From Planctomycetota bacterium (GTDB lineage: Bacteria > Planctomycetota > Phycisphaerae > UBA1845 > Fen-1342): 6,368 nucleotides of DNA. Below the pieces are notes generated by a model. It was not told the origin of the DNA. It saw only the letters and a list, made by a program, of their open reading frames with translations, and searched no databases. Position 1 is the stretch's first letter; each line of letters opens with the position of its first letter. The stretch is taken from the NCBI GenBank assembly GCA_030616465.1, contig JAUWXH010000128.1:1-6368 (forward strand). Reading direction: 5' to 3'. Position numbers and translations under genes: made by a program. This document shows, piece after piece, positions 1 to 5,551 of this stretch.

Positions 1-226
1 CGATCGAATAGGCCGGCCCGTCGCACTCAGACGCCTGGGTGACGCGGTCGCCGAGGATGGTGATGCAGTTGTTGATAAGCCCGGTTTCGCTGGTGATCTG
101 CCAGAACCCGTCGAAATCAGTGTAGATCAGCGGGTCGCCGCGGCCTGGCGCGTCGCCGGGCGGGACGGGACACCCGCCGCACAACGCGATCCCGATCAAG
201 CTAATCAACCCCACGGACGTTCGCAC
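1..226 (-). CDS. Putative secreted lipoprotein, N-terminal part (cut by window edge)
   Basis: Only the first 75 codons are visible; the gene continues beyond the left edge. I do not recognise the family. The chosen start is a GTG at 226-224, preceded by AGGAG at 238-234 with a 7-nt spacer. The first ~19 residues form an export signal: MRTS, a hydrophobic run (VGLISLIGIAL), then CGGC followed by a Pro/Gly-rich stretch. C19, with G17-G18 before it, fits a loose lipobox (position -3 is Cys rather than Leu), so lipid attachment at C19 is inferred; a plain Sec signal is the alternative. The mature part begins with a flexible Pro/Gly/Asp linker (20-32), then a compact segment with Trp42 and two cysteines (C54, C68) that could form a disulfide. 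An overlapping reading frame starting at the upstream GTG (229) stops after ten codons. It is transcribed divergently from the first glycosyltransferase, 166 bp away, and nothing visible links their functions. Confidence 0.68.
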   Translation of the reverse strand, partial: MRTSVGLISLIGIALCGGCPVPPGDAPGRGDPLIYTDFDGFWQITSETGLINNCITILGDRVTQASECDGPAYSI

Positions 227-250
227 CGCCGCACTCCTGGGGAACCGTAC

Positions 251-256
251 CTTATA
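251..256 (-). promoter_or_regulatory. Candidate -10 element for the lipoprotein gene
   Basis: Read on the minus strand, positions 256-251 give TATAAG, preceded by GTG. This is a good match to a sigma-70 -10 hexamer in an otherwise very GC-rich stretch. It would place transcription start near 244, about 18 nt upstream of the GTG start and just before the AGGAG ribosome site. No convincing -35 box is visible 16-18 nt upstream, so the call rests on the -10 and its position. Confidence 0.3.
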
Positions 257-381
257 CACCCGGCGCACTGCGGCGGTTGCGGCGGCCGGTTGCCAGGATG
301 TAACCGGTGGCGTGATGTTCGTCGCTGCTCGCCGGTGGACGGGTGGTCCGGCCGACCGCTACGATGCCGCCGCCGGTTTCC

Positions 382-386
382 GGAGG
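382..386 (+). promoter_or_regulatory. Ribosome binding site that fixes the start of the first glycosyltransferase
   Basis: GGAGG lies 6 nt before a GTG at 393. The open frame extends upstream to an ATG at 312, but that longer start lacks a comparable Shine-Dalgarno sequence. It would also add 27 Arg/Gly-rich residues that the paralogue does not share. Starting at 393 makes both paralogues exactly 404 residues long. Confidence 0.75.
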
Positions 387-392
387 TATGGC

Positions 393-1607
393 GTGATCCC
401 CGATGTGGTTTGGTGGGTACTGCTGGCGCTTTACGCATTTGTCGCGCTGCGCTGGCTGTGGGTTCACGTGGAGCTTGCGCGCGCGGTTCGGGCGGGGCTG
501 CTCGAGCCGGCCGTGCACGTCGATCCGCAACTGCCGCGCACGCGTGTGACGGTCATCATCGCCGCCCACAACGAAGCGGACACGATCGGGCCCTGCCTCG
601 ATCGGGTGCTCGCCCAGGATTACCCCAATCTGCAAGTGATCGTTGCCAACGATCGCAGCACCGATGCCACCGGGCAGATCGTGCGCGACATCGCCCGCGA
701 CCACGCAAACGTGCAGTGCATCGATATTGAGGAGCTCCCGGACGGCTGGTTGGGCAAGACGCACGCCCTGGCGACGGCGGCACCGCACGCCCAGGGCGAA
801 TACCTGGTCTTTACGGACAGCGACGTGGAATGGCACTCGGCCACGCTGGCGACGGTCATCGACCTGGCCCAGCGCGAGCGCCTGGAGTTCCTGAGCCTGT
901 GGCCCAAGGTGATCGTGGCAAGCTTCTGGGAGCGCCTGTTGTTGCCGGCCTGCGGGTGGGTGTTGAACCTGTGGTTCCCGGGCGGGCCGGGCCGCATCGA
1001 ATCCACACCCATCTTCGCCAACGGGCAGTTCCTGGTGATCCACAAACAAGCCTACGAGAAGATCGGCGGCCACGCCGCCGTGCGGGACGAGATGGCCGAA
1101 GACGTCGCGCTGGCGCAGCGGGCACACGCGGCGGGGCTGCGCCGCTATGTGGGTTTGGGGGTGAAGCTGTTTCGGACGCGGATGTACGAGAGCCTGCCGG
1201 AGATCATCCGGGGCTGGACACGGATTTACATCGGTGCGCTCCAGGCTCGCTGGAAGCTGCTATTCAGCGTCGGTGCCCTGATCCTGGGATGCCTGCCGCC
1301 GTTCGTGGTGCTGGCGGCGGCGGTGGTCTCGGCGAGCAGCGGCGGGCTCGCCTCACTCGGTTGGGCCTGGGTAATCATTGCGGCGGTACACCTGATCGCC
1401 ATGTACAGCGTGGTGTATCGTCATTTCGGGCTGGCTTTCGACGGCGGCCCCTACATCTCCCTCTTTCCGCTGGCTTCGTTGGGCGTGAGCGTACTTCTGG
1501 TCTACTGCGTGTTCTTGATGGGTGGGCGCGGCACGATTCGGTGGGGCAACGTGTGCTACCAGGTGCGGGGCTCGCGGGCGGTGCGCAGCCGACGCGTCGC
1601 CGATTGA
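393..1607 (+). CDS. Membrane-anchored family 2 glycosyltransferase (CrtQ/HpnB-like), copy 1
   Basis: This 404-aa protein probably transfers a sugar from a nucleotide-sugar to a lipid or isoprenoid acceptor at the cytoplasmic membrane; donor and acceptor cannot be read from the sequence. Seen: an N-terminal hydrophobic anchor (about 5-24); a GT-A Rossmann core starting with VIIAAHNEAD (54-63); ANDRSTD (85-91), the nucleotide-binding loop; LPDGWLGKTHAL (115-126); the metal-binding DxD as TDSDV (141-145); and the probable catalytic ED pair E236-D237 in EMAEDVALA. SFWERLLLPA (177-186) and the overall order closely resemble hopanoid-associated HpnB and the carotenoid glycosyltransferase CrtQ. QARW (284-287) is reminiscent of the QxxRW motif of membrane GT2 enzymes, one residue shorter. 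Three hydrophobic segments follow (about 288-312, 322-343, 355-377), with a conserved GRGTIRWGN tail. Start is the GTG with GGAGG 6 nt upstream. It is paralogous to the gene at 3187-4401 and converges with the acyltransferase gene across 30 bp. The fold and GT2 assignment are firm; the HpnB/CrtQ subgroup is likely. Confidence 0.92.
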   Translation: MIPDVVWWVLLALYAFVALRWLWVHVELARAVRAGLLEPAVHVDPQLPRTRVTVIIAAHNEADTIGPCLDRVLAQDYPNLQVIVANDRSTDATGQIVRDIARDHANVQCIDIEELPDGWLGKTHALATAAPHAQGEYLVFTDSDVEWHSATLATVIDLAQRERLEFLSLWPKVIVASFWERLLLPACGWVLNLWFPGGPGRIESTPIFANGQFLVIHKQAYEKIGGHAAVRDEMAEDVALAQRAHAAGLRRYVGLGVKLFRTRMYESLPEIIRGWTRIYIGALQARWKLLFSVGALILGCLPPFVVLAAAVVSASSGGLASLGWAWVIIAAVHLIAMYSVVYRHFGLAFDGGPYISLFPLASLGVSVLLVYCVFLMGGRGTIRWGNVCYQVRGSRAVRSRRVAD

Positions 1608-1637
1608 CCGGCGCGTGCCTCCTCACGTGACGTCGGC

Positions 1638-2978
1638 TCAGCCATCAAACACCTCCTGCTCGATCAAATCGGCATAGCGCTGGACGACATCCGGCGGAAA
1701 CGCGCCGTCGGGCCAGGCCAGTGCCAGGGTGATCCGGCCGCGAAATCTCGTGAAGGTGGGGTTCCAGCCGGGCGGGATATTCGCCACCCCCGCCCCCCAG
1801 AGGTTGGTCAACTCCGCGTCGAGGAATTGACGGATCGGCGGGTCAATTTCTCCGAAGAACGCGAACCCGGTGGCTATGGGGCGACCCCGCATGTAGTGGT
1901 CCACGACCCGTCGGTACTGCGAGGCGCGGAGCTGCGCAGTCAGCCGGTGGACCAGCCAGTCCGCCAGGTACGAGCGGCGTTCCAGATGCGCGCGTAACTG
2001 CCGGTCGATGTCCACCGCCAGGGCTCGTTTGTCCCCGATACGCTCTGCCGAAACGCGCAGAGGGGGCGCGACCAGGTAGTTGCCGGTTACTGGACGGCGA
2101 GGGAGATCAGGCAGACGCATCGGAAAAGCCAGATCGTAGAACGGCAAGGCACATCCGTGCTCACAGTGCAACTGGTGGATGGCGCGCAGCACACAGCCGG
2201 CGATGTAGCGGCTGTGTAGCGCGGGGCCGGACGGGGCGACGCGGCGAGCGTTGCGGCGCAGCAACTCCATCATCTTGACCGACCAGAACCGATGCAGACA
2301 ACGCAGTCGGTGGGAATCGGCCGGACGCTCCGGGAGACGGTCGCACAGTGACGCCTGCTGCGCGCGCACCCGGGGGGGCCTTTCGCGGATCCATTGGCCC
2401 AACAGCCTGCAACGCCGCAAGGGGCCGAAGCCGACCAACGGATCAACCACGTCGCCGTCCGGCAACAAGTGCTCCGGCAACGGCGAGGACGGGTCCTTTG
2501 CCAGCCGATTCATCTCGGTGATGAAATGTTGGGCTCCCCCGGCGTCCATCAGGGCGTGGGGCCAGCGCAGGCACAAGCGGTGCTGCCGGTTCGGGCCGCG
2601 GTAGTGCTCGAGGTGTACCTGCGGGGGTTGAGAGATATCCCACCTGATGGAAAGGCGTTCCTGAGACAGTCTGTCCGCCGCTGCGGTCCAGTCCGCCTCG
2701 CCGGACAGATCCTCGTGTACATAATCCGGCCGCACCGGCGCGCCGTCATGCCGCCAGATCGGCCAGCCACGCCAGAACGACACCGCCGCGGCGCTGGCGG
2801 TTGTCGGATGCGCCTGCATTGCCCGTCGAAGCGCACTGACGACGTCGGCGGATTCAAGGTGACCGACGACATCCATCGTGAAGACCGCCGTCGCGCCCGG
2901 GTAGCCACGCCGCTTCATGAAATGGTCGAACGCGTGGAACCCGCAGTCGCAGGGGTTGAGTCGGCGGTCGCGTGTCAC
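1638..2978 (-). CDS. Condensation / WS-DGAT-like acyltransferase superfamily protein
   Basis: A 446-aa protein with the pattern of the chloramphenicol-acetyltransferase-like superfamily that includes NRPS condensation domains, wax ester synthase/DGATs and polyketide-associated acyltransferases. Members join an acyl group to an alcohol or amine. Seen: an N-terminal segment FHAFDHFM (14-21) and beta-rich AVFTMDVVGHLESADVVSAL (31-50), typical of the family's opening strand and helix; RLCLRWPHALMDAGG (134-148), placed where HHxxxDG is expected, with H141 and D145 kept but Pro140 for the first His and Ala146 for Gly; PVTGNYLVAPPLRVS (296-310), matching the GN motif of WS/DGAT proteins; and a C-terminal FRGRITLALAW strand (412-422). 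Length matches WS/DGATs. Start is GTG with GGGAG at 2989-2985, 6 nt upstream. No signal peptide is evident. The odd N-terminus has CDC (10-12). It sits between two paralogous glycosyltransferases, so it may acylate their product; that is inference. The substrate is unknown. Confidence 0.85.
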   Translation of the reverse strand: MTRDRRLNPCDCGFHAFDHFMKRRGYPGATAVFTMDVVGHLESADVVSALRRAMQAHPTTASAAAVSFWRGWPIWRHDGAPVRPDYVHEDLSGEADWTAAADRLSQERLSIRWDISQPPQVHLEHYRGPNRQHRLCLRWPHALMDAGGAQHFITEMNRLAKDPSSPLPEHLLPDGDVVDPLVGFGPLRRCRLLGQWIRERPPRVRAQQASLCDRLPERPADSHRLRCLHRFWSVKMMELLRRNARRVAPSGPALHSRYIAGCVLRAIHQLHCEHGCALPFYDLAFPMRLPDLPRRPVTGNYLVAPPLRVSAERIGDKRALAVDIDRQLRAHLERRSYLADWLVHRLTAQLRASQYRRVVDHYMRGRPIATGFAFFGEIDPPIRQFLDAELTNLWGAGVANIPPGWNPTFTRFRGRITLALAWPDGAFPPDVVQRYADLIEQEVFDG

Positions 2979-3104
2979 TCGGCTCTCCCGCTGGTGTCCT
3001 GAGCTGCGAGACTGTCGGCAAGGTCACCCGGATCAGCTCCGCGGCTCAGCCCACGCCGCGCCTCCGCGCGGGATGAAGTCTGCGGCTGCTCAGCCTGTCT
3101 TGTC

Positions 3105-3134
3105 TTGCTCTGGCACACGTGGCGATGCTACGCT
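3105..3134 (+). promoter_or_regulatory. Candidate promoter for the second glycosyltransferase
   Basis: TTGCTC (3105-3110) is followed after 18 nt by TACGCT (3129-3134), and the latter is preceded by TGC, giving an extended -10 form. It would start transcription near 3141, about 46 nt before the chosen ATG. The match is partial, and the 208 bp divergent spacer (2979-3186) must also hold a promoter for the acyltransferase, for which I see no clear hexamer pair. Confidence 0.3.
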
Positions 3135-3186
3135 GGGGGCGCCTGAGCGGCAACGGATGGCTTCAACCGACCGCGGCGGTGAACTG

Positions 3187-4401
3187 ATGATTGTGTTCCT
3201 GTGGATTATGGCGGCGTCCTATCTGCTGGTCGTGGCCGCCTGGTGGTGGCACCTCTGGTACTACCGCGTCGGACTGGACTTGAACGAGTTCCGCCTGACA
3301 CCGCTTTCGCAGTGGCCGGCGGACCGCCCGGCGCCGTCGCTGGCCGTGGTGATCGCCTGCCATAACGAGGAAGACGGCATCGAGGCCTGCGTTCGCAAGC
3401 TGTTGGCGCAGGATTATCCCAAGCTGCGGATCGTCATCGCCAACGATCGCAGCACCGATCGCACCGGACAGATTCTCGCGCGACTGGCCGCCGAGGACGA
3501 CCGGATTCGGATCGTCGAGATCACCCAGCTCCCGGAGGGGTGGATCGGCAAGACGCACGCGCTGGTCCGGGCCGTTGCCGGCTGCGACGCCGACTACCTG
3601 TTCTTCACGGATAGCGACGTGCAACTCTCGCCGCACACGCTTGTCACGGTGATGGACAAGGTTTGCCGCGAGAACCTCGATCTCCTGAGCCTTTGGCCGC
3701 ACGTCGAGCTGCGTAGCGTCTCCGAGCGGCTGCTGTCGCCGCCGGCCATGGCGGTGCTCAGCCTGCGGAGCATGCCGCGGGCTTCGGCCGAAGACGGCGC
3801 TTCCCAAACCGTGCTGGGCAACGGGCAGTTCCTGTTGGTCAAACGGAGTTCCTACGACGCGATCGGGGGTCACGCGGGCGTGGGGGCTGAGTTGGCCGAG
3901 GACGCGGTGCTGGCCGCCCGGGCGCACGCGGCCGGCCAACGCTGCTGGGCCGGATTGGGCAAAGGGCTCTTCGTGACCTACCGCGAAGGAGGCTTCGGAC
4001 GGACCGTGAATGCACTGGCCCGCGTACTGATCGGAAGCCTCCAGAAGCCGGCCCGCATCCTGGCCGGGACGCAAGTGTTGCTGGCGGGCGGCTTCGCGCC
4101 CGTCTGGATCCTGCCGGCCGCGGCCGTCTGCCTGTGGGCCGGGTTGGATCGGACGCTCTGTTTGGCGTTCCTGGGGCTCGCCGTTCTGCACTGGCTGGGC
4201 ATGTTACTCACGCTGCGCCGCGCGTTCAGGATCTCGTTGGCCAAGCGCGGCTCGCTGCTGTGGTTTCCGTTGGGTTCTGTAGTTGTGGCCGGCGTGCTGT
4301 TTTGGTGCGTATGGCTGCTGAGCGGGCGCGGGAGCGTGCGCTGGGGCTCCACGCGCTACCGGCTCAGCGGTTCGCGCATCGCCGCTGTCGTGCGCCCGTG
4401 A
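3187..4401 (+). CDS. Membrane-anchored family 2 glycosyltransferase (CrtQ/HpnB-like), copy 2
   Basis: A 404-aa paralogue of the protein at 393-1607, with the same architecture and, for the first 180 residues, no gaps. By hand I count 64 identities in residues 51-180 (about 49%). Seen: N-terminal hydrophobic anchor (1-24), VVIACHNEED (54-63), ANDRSTD (85-91), LPEGWIGKTHAL (115-126), the DxD as TDSDV (141-145), NGQFLLV (212-218), the ED pair E238-D239, three C-terminal hydrophobic segments (about 292-319, 324-342, 357-378) and GRGSVRWGSTRY (380-391). Differences: the segment between about 180 and 210 is unrelated and two residues longer, and QARW of copy 1 is replaced by QKPAR (286-290). The open frame extends upstream to 2917, but that part overlaps the divergent acyltransferase and is not protein-like. 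The ATG at 3187 has GGTGA at 3179-3183 with a short 3-nt spacer. An ATG at 3157 is the alternative and adds ten residues. Probable role: sugar transfer to a lipid or isoprenoid acceptor different from that of copy 1. Confidence 0.91.
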   Translation: MIVFLWIMAASYLLVVAAWWWHLWYYRVGLDLNEFRLTPLSQWPADRPAPSLAVVIACHNEEDGIEACVRKLLAQDYPKLRIVIANDRSTDRTGQILARLAAEDDRIRIVEITQLPEGWIGKTHALVRAVAGCDADYLFFTDSDVQLSPHTLVTVMDKVCRENLDLLSLWPHVELRSVSERLLSPPAMAVLSLRSMPRASAEDGASQTVLGNGQFLLVKRSSYDAIGGHAGVGAELAEDAVLAARAHAAGQRCWAGLGKGLFVTYREGGFGRTVNALARVLIGSLQKPARILAGTQVLLAGGFAPVWILPAAAVCLWAGLDRTLCLAFLGLAVLHWLGMLLTLRRAFRISLAKRGSLLWFPLGSVVVAGVLFWCVWLLSGRGSVRWGSTRYRLSGSRIAAVVRP

Positions 4402-4417
4402 TGACGCGACAGAGTCG

Positions 4418-4457
4418 CACGGGCGTCTCGCCCGTGAAGTTCGGGCGGGATGCCCGA
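4418..4457. repeat. REP-like double hairpin, possible terminator of copy 2
   Basis: Two adjacent inverted repeats follow the stop codon. The first is CACGGGCG (4418-4425), loop TCT, CGCCCGTG (4429-4436), a perfect 8-bp stem. The second is TCGGGC (4441-4446), a five-base loop, GCCCGA (4452-4457), a 6-bp stem. In one frame the region would read SRTGVSPVKFGRDARAT, a string I recall from spurious short ORFs in planctomycete and verrucomicrobial annotations, which is why I call it a dispersed repeat; this is from memory. The 5' arm can also pair with CGCCCGTG at 4393-4400, inside the last codons of the glycosyltransferase gene. There is no T-run, so classical intrinsic termination is uncertain. 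Confidence 0.6.
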
Positions 4458-4734
4458 GCCACCCGGCGGTGTTGGCGACTCCCAGGGACGTTCCAGGCGG
4501 CAACGGTCGCGGCGGGGCGCACAACGGGGCACACCACGTGACTTCACTTTGGGCGTAGCAACCCATGGCACGACTCCGTCCCGCACGAATTCGTATAGCG
4601 TGGCTACGGGGCCTGCGACGCCACGGGAACCAGCCCGCGCGGAGACTCGCAGCGCGCTGCCGAGAGTATCAAGGGGCATTGTGCGCGCATGTGTATGCTT
4701 CTGTGATTCCCGGTTACGCACGGCCAATCCTCTG

Positions 4735-4774
4735 CGGCGAAGGCAAACGGGATCTTCGCCGATTCACAGTTTTT
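4735..4774 (+). terminator. Hairpin with delayed T-run, weak terminator candidate
   Basis: CGGCGAAG (4735-4742) and CTTCGCCG (4754-4761) form a perfect 8-bp stem with an 11-nt loop. A run of five T (4770-4774) follows, but only after an 8-nt gap, which is longer than usual for intrinsic termination. It lies 333 bp beyond the end of the second glycosyltransferase gene. It could instead be a structured RNA or operator-like element. Confidence 0.3.
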
Positions 4775-4797
4775 CTTCACAATCATAGAAGGGCAAC

Positions 4798-4826
4798 TTG
4801 ACTTGTAGCGAACCGGCCGGTACGGT
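4798..4826 (+). promoter_or_regulatory. Candidate sigma-70 promoter for the DNA-binding protein gene
   Basis: TTGACT (4798-4803) matches the -35 consensus at five of six positions. Exactly 17 nt later lies TACGGT (4821-4826), a weak -10 with T, A and the final T conserved. Transcription would start near 4833 and give a 5' leader of about 60 nt that contains the hairpins at 4842-4873. The local drop in GC upstream supports a promoter here. Confidence 0.42.
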
Positions 4827-4841
4827 CGCGAACGATTGAAT

Positions 4842-4873
4842 GGCGCGGTCACGGGGATTCGCGCCCGTGTTTT
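4842..4873 (+). promoter_or_regulatory. Leader with two mutually exclusive hairpins, attenuator-like
   Basis: Stem A pairs GGCGCG (4842-4847) with CGCGCC (4860-4865). Stem B pairs CACGGG (4850-4855) with CCCGTG (4864-4869) and is followed at once by TTTT (4870-4873), the form of an intrinsic terminator. The two stems share bases 4864-4865, and the 5' arm of B lies in the loop of A, so both cannot form fully together. The structure ends 8 nt before the ribosome site at 4882. Stem B also resembles the palindrome at 4418-4436 and could be a decayed copy of that repeat. A regulatory role is inferred. Confidence 0.35.
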
Positions 4874-4881
4874 CTATACAT

Positions 4882-4885
4882 GGAG
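4882..4885 (+). promoter_or_regulatory. Ribosome binding site that fixes the start at 4894
   Basis: GGAG lies 8 nt before the ATG at 4894. The frame is open back to an ATG at 4840, but that start lacks a comparable site, would lie inside the structured leader and would add 18 residues unlike the lysine-rich beginning MAKAARRKRR. Confidence 0.7.
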
Positions 4886-4893
4886 CTTACGTT

Positions 4894-5352
4894 ATGGCTA
4901 AAGCCGCTCGCCGCAAGAGAAGAAAAGTAAAGAAGTCCAGAAAGTGGACGCGCACCACCGCCGCTAAGCGTGGTCCCAAAGGCGTCGTACTCAATCTGAG
5001 CGCCTATCGCAACCGCCTGGTTGCCGAACGCGACGATATCGACAAGAAGATCGTCGCGCTCGAGACCGCCATGTCGGTCATGGGCGCCGCGGCTCCCGCC
5101 AAGCGTGCCCCCGCGCGCCGCACAGGCCGAAGGGTGGCCCGGGCCGCAGGTCGTCGAGGCTCGCTCAAGACGTATGTTGCCAAGGTGCTCCCGTCTGGCG
5201 GCGGCACGATGGCAGTCAAAGACGTCACCAGCCGCGTCCTGCGGGCAGGCTATAAGACGCGGAATAAGACGCTGGCCAAGAGCGTCGGCATCGCGCTCAA
5301 GCAGATGCCGAACGTGCGGAAGGTTGGCCGCGGTCGGTTCAGACTCAAGTAG
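4894..5352 (+). CDS. Basic DNA-binding protein: histone H1-like tail plus winged-helix-like domain
   Basis: A 152-aa, strongly basic protein, probably a nucleoid-associated or regulatory DNA-binding factor acting in the cytoplasm. Seen in order: a Lys/Arg cluster (3-28, including RRKRRKVKKSRKW); a charged amphipathic helix, likely coiled coil (about 33-62, with AYRNRLVAERDDIDKKIVAL); an Ala/Pro/Arg-rich flexible linker (64-89) like eukaryotic H1 tails; and a C-terminal domain (90-152) with SLKTYVAKVLPSGGGTMAVKD, VTSRVLRAGYKTRNKT and VRKVGRGRFRLK. That last pattern, helix then 'M-x-V-K-D-V' helix then 'AGYKT-x-N' turn and a final 'VGRGRF-x-L' beta wing, matches the winged-helix fold of the HARE-HTH / RNA polymerase delta type. 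I know similar small proteins mainly from planctomycetes. The start has GGAG 8 nt upstream. It has its own candidate promoter and structured leader, and converges with hflX. The N-terminal codons are rich in AAG/AAA and so lower in GC than neighbouring genes. DNA binding is inferred; targets are unknown. Confidence 0.83.
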   Translation: MAKAARRKRRKVKKSRKWTRTTAAKRGPKGVVLNLSAYRNRLVAERDDIDKKIVALETAMSVMGAAAPAKRAPARRTGRRVARAAGRRGSLKTYVAKVLPSGGGTMAVKDVTSRVLRAGYKTRNKTLAKSVGIALKQMPNVRKVGRGRFRLK

Positions 5353-5551
5353 CACGTGCTTGCACCTGCCGTCAGTCGTCCAAGTGCCCTGGAAGCGCGC
5401 GGCTGCAGTGAGTCCCCTTCTGCACCCGCGCTCCCGTTTACTGGAGCGGATCAGCGGAATTCATAAGCTGGGCCGGGCCCCCGTCGCAGCCGTCTCTGGT
5501 GTTGATCCGAAGGCAAGAGTGTACGCTCTGAGGCGCGCCCCGCGCGGGAAG

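Larger units (their letters stand above)
4402..4893. other. 492 bp gene-free stretch before the DNA-binding protein gene
   Basis: I see no convincing gene here. Several short open frames cross it on both strands, but they overlap one another, are rich in Arg/Pro/Ala as expected of random GC-rich DNA, and lack good ribosome sites. No tRNA-like cloverleaf was found. It holds a double-hairpin repeat (4418-4457), an isolated hairpin with a trailing T-run (4735-4774), a candidate promoter (4798-4826) and a structured leader (4842-4873). Base composition becomes clearly more AT-rich at about 4762-4805, which fits a promoter region. Confidence 0.6.

Noticed and set aside
312..392. Longer start for glycosyltransferase copy 1 at ATG 312
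   Set aside because: No good ribosome site, and the extra 27 residues are not shared with the paralogue; the GTG at 393 has GGAGG at ideal spacing.
252..1127. Long open frame on the minus strand, antisense to glycosyltransferase copy 1
   Set aside because: The plus strand encodes a clear GT2 with all motifs. The antisense product is Arg/Gly/Pro/His-rich with no recognisable motif, as expected from GC-rich codon bias.
2394..3002. Plus-strand open frame antisense to the acyltransferase gene
   Set aside because: It overlaps a well-supported family member on the other strand, and its product has no domain features.
2917..3186. 90-residue N-terminal extension of copy 2
   Set aside because: It runs into the divergent acyltransferase gene, is low-complexity Arg/Pro/Ser, and precedes the true hydrophobic anchor; the paralogue starts at the same anchor.
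3163..4191. 342-codon open frame on the minus strand, antisense to copy 2
   Set aside because: It mirrors the antisense frame of copy 1 (both contain a QELPV string) only because the sense genes are paralogous. No fold or ribosome site supports it.
4565..4801. 78-codon plus-strand open frame in the gene-free stretch
   Set aside because: Arg-rich, without ribosome site or recognisable motif, overlapped by equally open frames, and it crosses the hairpin and the T-run.
5539..5548. Palindrome CCCGCGCGGG near the end of hflX as a terminator
   Set aside because: It has no loop and no T-run on either strand, and such palindromes are common by chance at this GC content.
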